DNA of 64,000 bases from Sulfitobacter sp. SK012 (GCF_003352085.1 NZ_CP025804.1:3720001-3784000), one strand, 5' to 3'. Shown: positions 27,584-36,888, numbered from the stretch's first letter. Translations and numbers: made by a program. The notes: a model not told the origin generated them from the sequence alone.

Positions 27584-30190
27584 TCAGAACCGATCCAGTA
27601 GTCGGTTAAGGTAGTCACGCTCCACCTCGGGGCGGGCTGTCTCGCCTGAGCGGCGACGGATCTCATCCAGCAACTCGCGTGCGCGGCCATAAGCTTCATC
27701 GTTCAGGGTCAGATCATTATCGCTGCCTGACGCCCCGTTGGAGCCTTGCTCGCGGCCCAACGGATCCCGGTTGTCCCCACGGCGATCCGATTCCGCAGTG
27801 CCTTGGCCAGCCTGACGGTTCTGCTCTTCTTCCGCCATCGCTTCGCCAAGCGACCGCATGCCTTCACGCAAGGCCTCCATAGCCTGTGACTGGTTGTCGA
27901 TGGCCTCGGCCAAATCCTGATTACGCAGCGCCTCTTCGGCTTCATCCATCGCATCACCCGCACGCCCAAGCGCCTCGCGGGCATCGCGACCTTCTTGCGT
28001 TCCTTGACCGGGAAGCTGTCCTTCTTGGCGGCTCAATTCATCACGAAGCGCTTGCTGCCGTTCGGCCAAACCCTGTTCTTGTCCACCGGCGCTGCCGTCT
28101 TGGCCTTGTTGGCCACCTTGACCGTTTTGCCCCTGTTGCTCGCCTTCTTGGCCTTGACCGTTCTGGCCCTCATGGCTTTCGCCGCGCCCTTGCCCACCAT
28201 TGCGGCCTTCGTTTTGCTGGCTCTCTCCCGTCTGCGCATTGGGGTTGAACTGTTCTTGCAGATCGCGGAACGCCTGATCACTCAGCCCCTGCTGTTCACG
28301 CAGGGTTTCGGCAAGGTCCTCCATGGCCTGTTCGCCAGCCGACTGCCCGCCTTGGCCTTGCTGGCTTTCAGTGACGCGCATGTTCTCCATCAGCTCTTGC
28401 AGCTCTTTGAGCGCCTGTTCGGCCTCGGCCATGCGGCCTTGCTCCATCAGCTCTTGGATACGGTCCATCATGCGCTGCAGGTCATCCTGCGTCATCTGCA
28501 TGGTTTCGCCCTGTTGTTGCTGGTTCTGTTCGCCTTCTTGCTCTTCGGCCTGCTGGCGTTGCAGCTGCTGCATGTATTCTTCGGTTGCGCGGCGCAATTC
28601 TTGCATCAACTCTGCGATTTCCTGATCCGAAGCACCATTTTTCATCGCCTCATTCAGTCGGTCCTGTGCACGTCGCATCCGTTCAAGCGCGTCCGCCAAG
28701 TCGCCTTCTTCCAATTCAAGCGCGAGGTCCCATAGCTCTTGCGCCAGATCATCTTGGACCTCTTCGTCAAGGCCATAACTGGCGCGCAACTCAAGCCGTG
28801 AGATCAGACGGTTCAGACGCAGTGCTGTGGTTTCAGAGCGAAAAATATCTTGGGGCAAATAGCTGATCGCGCGCAAAACTTGTGCTGTTTCACCCGCATT
28901 CGCGCGGCTCCAAAGCAGATATCTGCGCTGCTCAATCACTGCGGCCGCCAAAGGATCAAAAAATCGACGACCTGGTAACGTTATCTTGTTAGGTGCCGTC
29001 ACCGCCTGCTGCTCTGCCGCGTCAAGCGCTGTAAGGGTGATGGTCACTGGCAGGTTCGCCCAAGGGTGCTCGGAGAAATCGTCGATCAGATTTTCCTCAA
29101 ACGACGCGCGGTCCCCCGCAATTGGCATCGGTAAGGGGATAACAATTTCGGGCCGAACGTCAGGGTCAATGATCAGGCCGTACCGTCGATCCACCGAGGC
29201 GAGATCAAGCGTGATACGCGCCTCTCCTGCCTCAACCCCGTAGTCATCCTCTGCGGCAAAGGGCAAACGCATCTCGCCTAGGGCTGCCACTTCGGGCTGC
29301 CCAAGAATGCTGATTTTGGGGGCTTGATCCGCCATCACGCTTACATCCCAGCGTCGGCCATCTGGTCCGTTGATTGCAATTTCACCGTCCTGCAAAACCT
29401 TGAAATCTTGTGCAAGTTCTTGCGATTCCTCTAGTGTCGCCACCGCACCAGAGACGGTTTCTTCTAGCGCCAACGCCCCGACTTCGCCGTAAAGGCGCAG
29501 CGTCATCAGCGTGCCGACCGGCAGGCGCAGCACGCCTTCGTTGAGGTCATTGAGATACAGCGTTGGACGCCCGGTGTAGCGCGGTGGTTCTGCCCAGCCT
29601 TCCCAAACCGGCCCACTTGCCAACCCGCCCGCACCGGGTGCCATTTCAGTCACGCTTCCAACACGCCAGATCGATCCAAAAAGCAGAGCGATGCCAAAGG
29701 CAAGCACCGCCACATAACGCAACGCATAAGGATCGCGGTCCGAGACCCGCAGATCGCCCGGCACGGCGCGCGCAGCCTCAGCCCGCGACGCCATTCTCTG
29801 TTTATGGGCGCGCCAAACATCGGCTGAGGCATCATCCTCAGCGCCAATCGCTTGAACGTCCAAAAGTGCGGTGATTGGCCTGCCGGGCAGGCTCGCATCC
29901 AACCGGGCCATTGCGGCACCCTTTGATGGGATCCTGAACCGACGCAGGCCGTAAACCAGCGCGCCAATTGCTGCCGAAATGGCCACAACGAACGCGGCCC
30001 AAACCGCTTCGATCGGCAGTGTTTCGTGCAGTCCCAGCATCAGCGCCGCCAACGACAACAAGCATACGGTCATCAACGGCCACAGGCTTTGAACCGCAGC
30101 TTCGGCGAACATACCCAAACGTGTCCAACGCAGCGGCCAGCGCACGGCGGCCATTGCGCGGCGTAGATCGTTGGGAGTGAATGTCGCCAT
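27584..30190 (-). CDS. TIGR02302/DUF4175 large membrane protein
   Basis: 868-aa protein of the alphaproteobacterial TIGR02302 family. The N-terminus has two or three membrane helices within residues 25-80 and another near residue 165. A large, probably periplasmic domain follows. Next is a Gln/Glu/Gly-rich low-complexity region (roughly residues 545-790) with repeated MQQLQRQQ, ELMEQG and GQNGQGQ patterns likely to form coiled coil plus disordered linker. The C-terminus LLDEIRRRSGETARPEVERDYLNRLL is the conserved end. It lies 40 bp downstream of lysA in the same operon. Function is unknown, probably envelope-related. Confidence 0.88.
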   Translation of the reverse strand: MATFTPNDLRRAMAAVRWPLRWTRLGMFAEAAVQSLWPLMTVCLLSLAALMLGLHETLPIEAVWAAFVVAISAAIGALVYGLRRFRIPSKGAAMARLDASLPGRPITALLDVQAIGAEDDASADVWRAHKQRMASRAEAARAVPGDLRVSDRDPYALRYVAVLAFGIALLFGSIWRVGSVTEMAPGAGGLASGPVWEGWAEPPRYTGRPTLYLNDLNEGVLRLPVGTLMTLRLYGEVGALALEETVSGAVATLEESQELAQDFKVLQDGEIAINGPDGRRWDVSVMADQAPKISILGQPEVAALGEMRLPFAAEDDYGVEAGEARITLDLASVDRRYGLIIDPDVRPEIVIPLPMPIAGDRASFEENLIDDFSEHPWANLPVTITLTALDAAEQQAVTAPNKITLPGRRFFDPLAAAVIEQRRYLLWSRANAGETAQVLRAISYLPQDIFRSETTALRLNRLISRLELRASYGLDEEVQDDLAQELWDLALELEEGDLADALERMRRAQDRLNEAMKNGASDQEIAELMQELRRATEEYMQQLQRQQAEEQEGEQNQQQQGETMQMTQDDLQRMMDRIQELMEQGRMAEAEQALKELQELMENMRVTESQQGQGGQSAGEQAMEDLAETLREQQGLSDQAFRDLQEQFNPNAQTGESQQNEGRNGGQGRGESHEGQNGQGQEGEQQGQNGQGGQQGQDGSAGGQEQGLAERQQALRDELSRQEGQLPGQGTQEGRDAREALGRAGDAMDEAEEALRNQDLAEAIDNQSQAMEALREGMRSLGEAMAEEEQNRQAGQGTAESDRRGDNRDPLGREQGSNGASGSDNDLTLNDEAYGRARELLDEIRRRSGETARPEVERDYLNRLLDRF

Positions 30191-30230
30191 GAGGAACCTT
30201 CGTTTTGGGCAGCCTAGGGGCGGAGCGCTC

Positions 30231-31496
30231 CTAAAGCCATTCAGGAATGGTATCTCGATTTATCATTTCGTCAAAGGTCGGTCTTGGGCGGATAACCGCG
30301 AATTGATCGCCATGCACCAACACTTCGGGGATAAGGGGGCGCGAATTATACTCGCTGGCCATCACTGCACCGTAGGCACCAGCACTGCGAAACGCGACAA
30401 GATCCCCTGCTGCGAGCGGCGGCATCATCCGCTGCTTGGCAAATGTATCGCCAGATTCGCAGACGGGACCGACAATGTCGTAGGGCTGTTGATCAACGCC
30501 TACGGCTGGCTCAATCACCGCAACAATATCATGGTGTGCTTCATACATGGCAGGGCGAATAAGATCGTTCATCGCACCATCAAGGATCAGGAAATCACGC
30601 CCCTCGCCTGATTTGACATAGATAACTTCGCTCACCATCAATCCTGCGTTGCCTGCGATCAGACGGCCCGGTTCAATCTCGATTTCGCAATCCAAATGCC
30701 CAAGTGTCTTCTGGACCATTGCACCGTACTCCACTGGTGAAGGCGGCGCGGTATTGCCTTTTTCGTAAGGGATACCTAGCCCACCGCCCAAATCAAGCCG
30801 CATGATATCATGCCCATCCGCGCGCAGGATACCGCACAGCTCGGCGACCTTCTGGTAGGCCTGCTCAAACGGGGCAAGGTCAGTTAACTGGCTGCCAATA
30901 TGAACGTCGATGCCGATAATCTTGAGGCCCGACATCGACGCGGCAAGTTGGTAGACTTCGCGCGCACGTGCGATTGGGATGCCAAACTTGTTCTCAGATT
31001 TTCCGGTCGCGATTTTTGCGTGGGTTTTGGCGTCCACATCTGGATTCACGCGGATCGTAATGGGAGCAACCACGCCAAGCTTGCGCGCTACCGCGTCGAG
31101 CACCACCATCTCTGGCTCACTTTCCACGTTGAATTGGCGGATACCGCCCTCAAGCGCCAACGTAATCTCTTCGGCGGTCTTGCCTACGCCGGAAAACACG
31201 ATGCGCTCGCCTGGCACGCCCGCGGCTTTGGCACGCAGGTATTCGCCACCTGACACAACATCCATCCCCGCCCCAGCCTGCGCGAGTGTGCGCAGGACGG
31301 CTTGGTTGGAATTGGCTTTCATTGCGTAGCAAACCAAATGTTCCATGCCATCAAGCGCGTCGTCGAATGCTTGAAAATGCCGCAACAAGGTCGCTGTTGA
31401 ATAGACATAGAACGGCGTACCCACGGCTGCCGCAATTTCAGAAATTGCAACGTCTTCAGCAAAAAGTGCACCGTTCTTGTAGATGAAATGATCCAT
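30231..31496 (-). CDS. lysA: Diaminopimelate decarboxylase
   Basis: 421-aa PLP enzyme that makes L-lysine from meso-diaminopimelate, cytoplasmic. YAMKANSNQAVLRTL near residue 56 carries the PLP lysine. HIGSQLTDLAPF, LGGGLGIPYEKG and EPGRLIAGNAG are family signatures for PLP phosphate and substrate binding, and CESGDTFAKQR supplies the active-site Cys-Glu. It follows argH, two small lipoproteins and a DUF2834 gene, an arrangement frequent in alphaproteobacteria. Confidence 0.97.
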   Translation of the reverse strand: MDHFIYKNGALFAEDVAISEIAAAVGTPFYVYSTATLLRHFQAFDDALDGMEHLVCYAMKANSNQAVLRTLAQAGAGMDVVSGGEYLRAKAAGVPGERIVFSGVGKTAEEITLALEGGIRQFNVESEPEMVVLDAVARKLGVVAPITIRVNPDVDAKTHAKIATGKSENKFGIPIARAREVYQLAASMSGLKIIGIDVHIGSQLTDLAPFEQAYQKVAELCGILRADGHDIMRLDLGGGLGIPYEKGNTAPPSPVEYGAMVQKTLGHLDCEIEIEPGRLIAGNAGLMVSEVIYVKSGEGRDFLILDGAMNDLIRPAMYEAHHDIVAVIEPAVGVDQQPYDIVGPVCESGDTFAKQRMMPPLAAGDLVAFRSAGAYGAVMASEYNSRPLIPEVLVHGDQFAVIRPRPTFDEMINRDTIPEWL

Positions 31497-31537
31497 AATT
31501 TCCTTGGTCCTGAATACCTACGCTGCAGGCTGTCGCC

Positions 31538-31855
31538 CTATTTGACAGGTGCCGACCGCAGAAAAAGATAAAGTGGCAAGCCGCAGCTTACCCCAATACA
31601 GAAGGTCGCCGGGATGGCAACCAGCGCGAGCCAATTGCGCCGAACAGCTACTTCAGCCACGATCCAAACCGTCAAGGCAATGGCAGCAATTGTTAGGTCC
31701 CAAACCAATCCGCTGGAAGCCGCATTTACGTGCCATGCATCCACCATACCCCTGATATCAAAGCCATTCTGGCTGAACCATTGGATGAAATAATACATCG
31801 GATGGATGGCCCCCCAAACCGCGAGGGCCAGATAGATCATGCGCAAAATGGACAT
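31538..31855 (-). CDS. DUF2834 membrane protein
   Basis: 105-aa inner-membrane protein with three predicted helices. The start MSILRMIYLALAVWGAIHPMYYFIQW (as MIYLALAVWGAIHPMYYF) and the pattern WDLTIAAIALTVWI match DUF2834. Function is unknown. It starts 3 bp after the second mini-lipoprotein stop and ends 41 bp before lysA. Confidence 0.87.
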   Translation of the reverse strand: MSILRMIYLALAVWGAIHPMYYFIQWFSQNGFDIRGMVDAWHVNAASSGLVWDLTIAAIALTVWIVAEVAVRRNWLALVAIPATFCIGVSCGLPLYLFLRSAPVK

Positions 31856-31858
31856 TGC

Positions 31859-32020
31859 TCAGAAAGTCCCGCTTACGCCGACCCGTGCTTCGCCTTCTAC
31901 CTTCACGCCTGTCGTCGACGGTACTGGGTTTTCAGTAGCGCGGTAACGCTGGGTATCTTGAGATTGAGGACCGTCGCACCCTGCAAGAAACAGAGCACAG
32001 ATTGTAAGTGTAATACGCAT
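31859..32020 (-). CDS. Mini-lipoprotein B (53 aa)
   Basis: [19 protein letters not shown] is a classic lipobox (LAGC, Cys15), followed by a short polar tail of about 38 residues ending EGEARVGVSGTF. The ATG overlaps the stop of the preceding mini-lipoprotein by 1 bp (TGATG). An aspartate follows the lipid-modified cysteine. By the E. coli rule for position +2 that would hold it in the inner membrane, but this rule is less certain in alphaproteobacteria. The C-terminal VGVSG resembles the end of the neighbouring lipoprotein (VGGVLG), so the two may be diverged duplicates. Confidence 0.78.
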   Translation of the reverse strand: MRITLTICALFLAGCDGPQSQDTQRYRATENPVPSTTGVKVEGEARVGVSGTF

Positions 32021-32193
32021 CAAAATCCCAAACCGACCGACAGCGGCCCTTTATTAATTCCGAGAACGCCGCCAACCCGCACACCGGAGTTTGACAGGGT
32101 TACAGCACCATCAACCGTTGGACGTACTGGTTCACCGTCCACACCGCATGCACTCAATGCGGTCAACACCAGCAATAGAGACAGTCGTTTCAT
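32020..32193 (-). CDS. Mini-lipoprotein A (57 aa), LptM-like position
   Basis: [20 protein letters not shown] has a lipobox LSAC (Cys16) and a 41-residue polar tail ending [17 protein letters not shown]. The ATG overlaps the argH stop (ATGA). Small lipoproteins between argH or dapF and lysA are often annotated as LptM/YifL-like, assisting LptD maturation. The position fits, but similarity beyond the lipobox is not evident to me, so the link is an inference. It was found by hand from the tight overlaps. Confidence 0.8.
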   Translation of the reverse strand: MKRLSLLLVLTALSACGVDGEPVRPTVDGAVTLSNSGVRVGGVLGINKGPLSVGLGF

Positions 32194-33581
32194 GCCAAAA
32201 CCTTTTTCCAGCGTATGACTTGGGCACGCACCTGATCGGGTGCCGTCCCACCATATGATGTACGTGAGTTAACTGAATTTTCCACCCCCAGCACATCAAA
32301 GACATCGCTAGTGATACCATCATGGGCGGATTTCATCTGATCCAGCGTCAAATCGGGCAGGTCGCAGCCATTTTTCTCAGCCAACGCAACAAGACTGCCG
32401 GTGATGTGATGTGCATCACGGAACGGCAGGCCCAACACGCGCACCAGCCAATCTGCTAGGTCTGTCGCAGTTGAGAACCCAGAGCCCGCCGCGGCGGCCA
32501 GTTGGGGTCGGTTGGCAGACATATCGCGTACCATGCCTTCCATTGCGGCCAGCGCGAGCATCAAGTTATCCGCGGCGTCAAACACCTGCTCTTTGTCTTC
32601 TTGCATGTCTTTGGAATAGGCCAGCGGCAGGCCTTTCATCACCATCATCAACGCGACATTCGCGCCAAAAATACGCCCGATCTTGGCGCGGATCAGCTCT
32701 GCGGCATCGGGGTTCTTTTTTTGTGGCATGATGCTGGAGCCGGTCGAAAAACGGTCTGACAGCGTGACAAATCGAAACTGAGCCGAGGACCAAATCACCA
32801 GCTCTTCTGCAAAGCGGCTTAGGTGCATAGCGCAAATGCTGGCCGCTCCTAAGAACTCCAGCGCAAAATCACGGTCGCTGACCGCATCAAGGCTGTTGCT
32901 CGCAGGACGGTCGAACCCCAACGCCTCGGCCGTCATCTGCCGGTCGATGGGAAAAGAAGTGCCCGCAAGTGCTGCGGCCCCTAAGGGGGATTCGTTCATG
33001 CGCGCACGCGCATCGCGCATGCGGCTCAAGTCACGGCCAAACATCTCGACATAGGCCATCATATGGTGGCCCCATGTCACTGGCTGCGCGGTTTGGAGAT
33101 GCGTAAAGCCGGGCATGACCCAATCGGCCCCCGCCTCCGCCTGACCCAAAAGCGCCGTGATCAGCGCCAGCAGACCAGTTTCAGCTGCATCAAATTGATC
33201 CCGGACCCAAAGCTTAAAGTCTGTCGCAACCTGATCATTTCGGCTGCGCCCAGTGTGAAGACGACCCGCAGGTTCACCGATGACCTCTTTGAGGCGCGCT
33301 TCGACATTCATGTGAATGTCCTCGAGTGCGGTGGAATATTCGAAGGTACCGCCTTCGATTTCTGACAAGACCGTGAGCAGCCCTTCCCGAATGGAAGCCG
33401 CGTCGCTATCAGTGATTATGCCTTGTGCGGCTAACATCGCCGCATGGGCACGAGACCCGGCAATATCTTGCGCCGCCATCCGCTGATCAAACGAGATTGA
33501 GGCATTGATCGCCTCCATAATCGCATCAGGTCCAGCGGCAAAGCGGCCGCCCCACATTTTGTTCGAGGTTTTGTTTGACAT
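32190..33581 (-). CDS. argH: Argininosuccinate lyase
   Basis: 463-aa enzyme of arginine synthesis, splitting argininosuccinate to arginine and fumarate. The start [20 protein letters not shown] is the family lead; a 90-codon upstream extension crossing tlpA is rejected. [32 protein letters not shown] and the flexible catalytic loop [12 protein letters not shown] (signature GSxxMPxKxN) are intact. It heads the argH-lipoproteins-DUF2834-lysA-TIGR02302 operon and starts only 23 bp from the divergent tlpA ATG. Confidence 0.97.
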   Translation of the reverse strand: MSNKTSNKMWGGRFAAGPDAIMEAINASISFDQRMAAQDIAGSRAHAAMLAAQGIITDSDAASIREGLLTVLSEIEGGTFEYSTALEDIHMNVEARLKEVIGEPAGRLHTGRSRNDQVATDFKLWVRDQFDAAETGLLALITALLGQAEAGADWVMPGFTHLQTAQPVTWGHHMMAYVEMFGRDLSRMRDARARMNESPLGAAALAGTSFPIDRQMTAEALGFDRPASNSLDAVSDRDFALEFLGAASICAMHLSRFAEELVIWSSAQFRFVTLSDRFSTGSSIMPQKKNPDAAELIRAKIGRIFGANVALMMVMKGLPLAYSKDMQEDKEQVFDAADNLMLALAAMEGMVRDMSANRPQLAAAAGSGFSTATDLADWLVRVLGLPFRDAHHITGSLVALAEKNGCDLPDLTLDQMKSAHDGITSDVFDVLGVENSVNSRTSYGGTAPDQVRAQVIRWKKVLA

Positions 33582-33604
33582 TTGGCCTATCCCCGGAGGG
33601 ACCC

Positions 33605-34174
33605 ATGAAGAAAATTGCATTGGCGCTCGTGTATACGGCCCTGACATGGGGTGCAAACCCCGCCCTTGCAGGGGACGGTGAAATGATTCTAAGCCTGCGC
33701 GAAGGTGATATGAAAAAACTTGTGGTGCATGATACGCCCAAGTCCACGTCCAACGCCGCTTTTGAACTGGCGGACGATGCCGGTAATGCAACGCTTGAGG
33801 ACTGGCAGGGCAAATATGTGTTGGTGAATTTCTGGGCAACATGGTGTGCACCCTGTCGCAAAGAAATGCCGCATCTGTCAGCCTTACAAAAGGAATTTGG
33901 TGGGAAGAACTTCGAAGTTCTGACTATCGCAACTGGCCGTAATTCGCCTGAAGGCATCAAGAAATTCTTTGCAAAAGCCGGCATCGAAAACCTTCCACGT
34001 CATCAAGATCCTAAACAATCACTGGCCTCGCAAATGGGTATCTTTGGTCTACCGATCACTGTTTTGATTGATCCCGAAGGGCGCGAAATTGCGCGACTGC
34101 GCGGCGATGCAGATTGGCATAGCGACAACGCACGCGCGATTATCAAAGCACTAGTGGAAGGTGAGGCCAGCTAG
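33605..34174 (+). CDS. TlpA-type periplasmic thioredoxin
   Basis: 189-aa exported disulfide reductase. The signal peptide [22 protein letters not shown] is followed by a thioredoxin fold with the active site WCAPC (Cys81, Cys84) in [17 protein letters not shown] and the cis-proline loop [10 protein letters not shown]. It probably reduces periplasmic disulfides, for instance in cytochrome c or copper-centre assembly. The start at 33605 has a strong GGAGGG site; the ten-codon upstream frame is rejected. Confidence 0.92.
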   Translation: MKKIALALVYTALTWGANPALAGDGEMILSLREGDMKKLVVHDTPKSTSNAAFELADDAGNATLEDWQGKYVLVNFWATWCAPCRKEMPHLSALQKEFGGKNFEVLTIATGRNSPEGIKKFFAKAGIENLPRHQDPKQSLASQMGIFGLPITVLIDPEGREIARLRGDADWHSDNARAIIKALVEGEAS

Positions 34175-34212
34175 TTGTTTGATAACTAGAACCAACGTCG
34201 TTGTTGGTTTCA
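34171..34212 (+). terminator. Tandem hairpins after tlpA
   Basis: Two adjacent stems overlap the tlpA end. CTAGTT/AACTAG lies at 34171-34189, including the stop codon. AACCAAC (34190-34196) pairs with GTTGGTT (34203-34209) around a 6-nt loop and is followed by a short TTC. The second is the likelier transcript end, though the T run is weak. Confidence 0.45.
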
Positions 34213-34300
34213 TCGGTATTCAGCGGAAGTAATACTAAAATAGAATCCATACTGGCGGGCCGCTTTTCGACAAGTAGCGGCTGCCGAGTTCGATCAAAAT

Positions 34301-34500
34301 ATGTTTGAACAGCAATTTCGAAACACTATCGCTGGTAAGAAAATCCACTGTGAAAAAGACTGGGGGTTGATCGCCGCCGACAGCAGGCAGTGGCCCCGCG
34401 CTGGGAGCTGACCGCCAAAAAATGGAAGGCCGACGGTAAGGATCTTCGCCTTACACGCCCAAACGGCACCTTCGGGGCCTCTTTTTACGAAACGCCCTAA
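34301..34500 (+). pseudogene. Frameshifted remnant of a small gene
   Basis: One frame from the ATG at 34301 reads MFEQQFRNTIAGKKIHCEKD and on to SRQWP, then hits a stop. From about 34397 another frame continues with RWELTAKKWKADGKDL and ends GASFYETP at the taa of 34498-34500. The two parts join across the C run at 34394-34397 if one base is restored, giving about 66 residues with protein-like composition. It may be a decayed gene, a real 3' end of a larger lost gene, or a sequencing error. I do not recognise the family. Nothing else occupies 34213-34524. Confidence 0.45.
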
Positions 34501-34524
34501 GACCTTTGATTGTTTACGCTCTGA

Positions 34525-35586
34525 CTAGGCAGCGTGGCCGAGAATTGCCGCCTCCGAGGAAGACAACGTGCGCCGGGCAAAGCTGCCGTACGTGTGAGGG
34601 TCAAACTCCAACTCGGGATAGTGCGTCAGGAGCCGTTTTCGATCTAACTCACCAAGCGACGCGAGGGATGCAGAAGCGGGGTGAAAGCTCTCTGTCTCAA
34701 CACCGTTGGCCCACATCACCTGATGTTCTTCTAACAACAGATGAATATAGGTCACTTCGCGCGCCCGCATGTCGACGGACACGGTTTTTCCGTTGATCAG
34801 ATCCTTCGCCGCGACCAAAACTTCTGATGTATTGAACAGGCTTTGCGCCTTTGCGCCCTTGATCAGAACACGGTGCTGGGGCGACACCACTAAATCGCCA
34901 TCAGGGCAGTCACCACCCAAAGCGCCCGCATTGATCCGCACAGGACGCAGACGCGGCATCGCAAACAGGCGGGCACCTGTCATACGCCGACTGCCGACCC
35001 ATTGAACCGGCTGTGCGCCATTGTCTTTGGTCTGAATATAATCGCCTTCGGCGAGATCTTCGATCAAGGCAGAGCCATTGGGCGTTAGAATGCGCGTACC
35101 CGGCGTAAAGCAGATCACGCCGCCTTGCGCATCCGTACCGCTGTCGCCGATGCCCGAACCCAGCGTGTGGTGCACGATCCACAGATCACGGTCTCGCGGC
35201 GGCATCTCGTCGAGGAACATCAATAACGGTTGGCTACCCCGACCGACCTCGATCAAGGTCACGGTGTAGCTTTTTGCGCCGTCCGTCATGACAAAACTGT
35301 TGTCCATGATCGGCATATCGATTGTTGCCCGCTTTGGTGCAGGGTTCCGCTCAAGGGCGGTGCCAACAAGGCGGTGCACCATGCGCGCCGCGCGTTTGCG
35401 AAGTTTGTCTGCACCGTCCGCTTCATCCAGTCGCAATACGTCCGACGGTCCATCCACACGGATGGCGTCACCACGCCAGGCCCAAGCGGCCCCGACGGTC
35501 AACGCATGCACAGGTGCAGCCTCAAGACCGTCTATGTCTGTTTGCGACCAGGATATAACGAACGTGCCACGATAGCCCGTTCCCAT
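34525..35586 (-). CDS. Hint-domain protein (RTX-associated type)
   Basis: 353-aa protein. An N-terminal domain of about 165 residues precedes ICFTPGTRILTPNGSALIED (Cys near residue 170), the start of a Hint (hedgehog/intein) fold. SPQHRVLIKG supplies the block-B-like His, and YIHLLLEEHQVMWANGVETESF follows the Hint core. No C-terminal His-Asn/Cys intein junction is seen, so protein splicing is unlikely; autocleavage at the Cys is possible. This form is frequent in Roseobacter-type genomes, often beside secreted calcium-binding proteins. The start at 35586 has no clear ribosome-binding site. Confidence 0.88.
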   Translation of the reverse strand: MGTGYRGTFVISWSQTDIDGLEAAPVHALTVGAAWAWRGDAIRVDGPSDVLRLDEADGADKLRKRAARMVHRLVGTALERNPAPKRATIDMPIMDNSFVMTDGAKSYTVTLIEVGRGSQPLLMFLDEMPPRDRDLWIVHHTLGSGIGDSGTDAQGGVICFTPGTRILTPNGSALIEDLAEGDYIQTKDNGAQPVQWVGSRRMTGARLFAMPRLRPVRINAGALGGDCPDGDLVVSPQHRVLIKGAKAQSLFNTSEVLVAAKDLINGKTVSVDMRAREVTYIHLLLEEHQVMWANGVETESFHPASASLASLGELDRKRLLTHYPELEFDPHTYGSFARRTLSSSEAAILGHAA

Positions 35587-35799
35587 GCCTGTCTCTGCCT
35601 CATGCTCTTTTTTTATTGAGAATAGAATAACTCAGGTGATTCGCTCTGGGAAGAGGGCAATTTATTCCCGCATGGCGGGTGTTGCATTGTTATGTCGCTT
35701 TCGTGGACGCAGATTTTCCTGAAATGACCATATTTAGTGCATCGGACTCGAGGCGTGCTACGACATGAGCTATCGCAACATGCTTTGTGCTCTTTTGTG

Positions 35800-36714
35800 T
35801 CAGAACCGAAAATTGACCCGAATGGACCCAACAACCTGATCGTCGTCCTGGCCTTCAAATTCTTTACCGAGCCAAGTCAGCCCATAAAAAGCGGAGGCGC
35901 TGTCGCCCTGCCAATGCACTCCGGCCCGTACGCGATCTCGGCTGCCGGTTAAGTCAAATCCTTGGTCTTCGGGCAAATAGATGCTCTTAGCAACCTGCGC
36001 CATGTCGGCCCCCACGACAAAGCTGAACCCGCCGTTGTCACTGTTTTGGATCACACGGTAGCGTTGGCCGGTCGTATTCTCGCGTATCAACAACTCGCCT
36101 TGCCCAATGTTTCCTAACGTCAGATCAAACCCTGCGCGCACAAACGTTTCGGCGCCGGCACGGCCTTCAAGGAACGGGCGCAAGGTGACCTGATCACTCA
36201 GGTCCAGTGTCCGGGCCATCTCAACAACAAGGGTCGGATCTATCCCTGAAATCTGGTTATCCAATACTTCATCAGACGGGACCTGCATGCCAAAGAGCTC
36301 GTGGAATTCGCGCTGTAAGCTCCCAAGCCCAGTCCCTGAGCCTGTCAAAACAAGATCGGCCCCCGTGCTCATGTCAAAGCCATTCCAGCCAAAATGGGTA
36401 TGTGCGCCGATCGTAATCGAACCTGCGTAGGGCCGATCGCCAACATCGGGCGTCTCGAGGTTATCGGGAGCCAGCACTTCGGCTGAAAGGCGCAATTCGA
36501 TCAATTCGCCAAAGCCTTGGGGCACCTGGCCTTGCCATGTCGGCCCCCACACCCGAGAGGAGGAAATCGATCCCGTGCGCCAGCGGTCTTTGCCATCCCC
36601 AAAATAGTCATTGGTAAACATGCGACCATAGCCAAGGCGGCTACGGTCTTCGGCCTGAGCCGGCGAAAGGGCAACCAGAGATGCCATGAGCACCCCTGCA
36701 AAAATTCGAAACAT
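35800..36714 (-). CDS. LpxR-family lipid A 3'-O-deacylase
   Basis: 304-aa outer-membrane beta-barrel with a signal peptide (MFRIFAGVLMASLVALSPAQA). TNDYFGDGKDRWRTGS gives the Asn35-Asp36 pair and acidic residues expected at the calcium-dependent active site. DRPYAGSI is the family hallmark. QREFHELFG supplies the likely catalytic His138. The protein ends in a terminal Phe (RVNFRF), as expected of a barrel. It would remove the 3' acyloxyacyl group of lipid A, altering the outer membrane. Divergent from the winged-helix gene. Confidence 0.87.
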   Translation of the reverse strand: MFRIFAGVLMASLVALSPAQAEDRSRLGYGRMFTNDYFGDGKDRWRTGSISSSRVWGPTWQGQVPQGFGELIELRLSAEVLAPDNLETPDVGDRPYAGSITIGAHTHFGWNGFDMSTGADLVLTGSGTGLGSLQREFHELFGMQVPSDEVLDNQISGIDPTLVVEMARTLDLSDQVTLRPFLEGRAGAETFVRAGFDLTLGNIGQGELLIRENTTGQRYRVIQNSDNGGFSFVVGADMAQVAKSIYLPEDQGFDLTGSRDRVRAGVHWQGDSASAFYGLTWLGKEFEGQDDDQVVGSIRVNFRF

Positions 36715-36757
36715 CGGATATCCCCGTGCAAAGCGCCCCCCGGCTTAGCTTTCGTAA

Positions 36758-36791
36758 ACGGTTGGGTCAGCGCTAGCTAGTGCTCAACCGT
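36758..36791. promoter_or_regulatory. Long imperfect palindrome in the lpxR/regulator divergent region
   Basis: ACGGTTG (36758-36764) and CAACCGT (36785-36791) are perfect arms. The centre AGCGCTAGCTAGTGCT is itself nearly palindromic. It lies 44 bp upstream of the lpxR-like start and 98 bp upstream of the winged-helix regulator start, without a T run. It is a candidate operator, perhaps for the adjacent regulator. Confidence 0.45.
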
Positions 36792-36888
36792 AACGGCAGT
36801 AACATTTTAGCCCTTACGTGAGGCTTGTGGGCACCAGTAGATACGTTAACATAACGCTGATAAATTCCTCGCGAAAAGGCGCTTTTTC

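Noticed and set aside
27995..28735. 246-codon Leu/Ala-rich plus-strand ORF
   Set aside because: Antisense of the Gln/Gly-rich part of the TIGR02302 gene; the leucine richness is the complement of glutamine codons.
35613..35858. 81-codon minus-strand ORF
   Set aside because: Overlaps the lpxR-like 3' end and has no features; short shadow.
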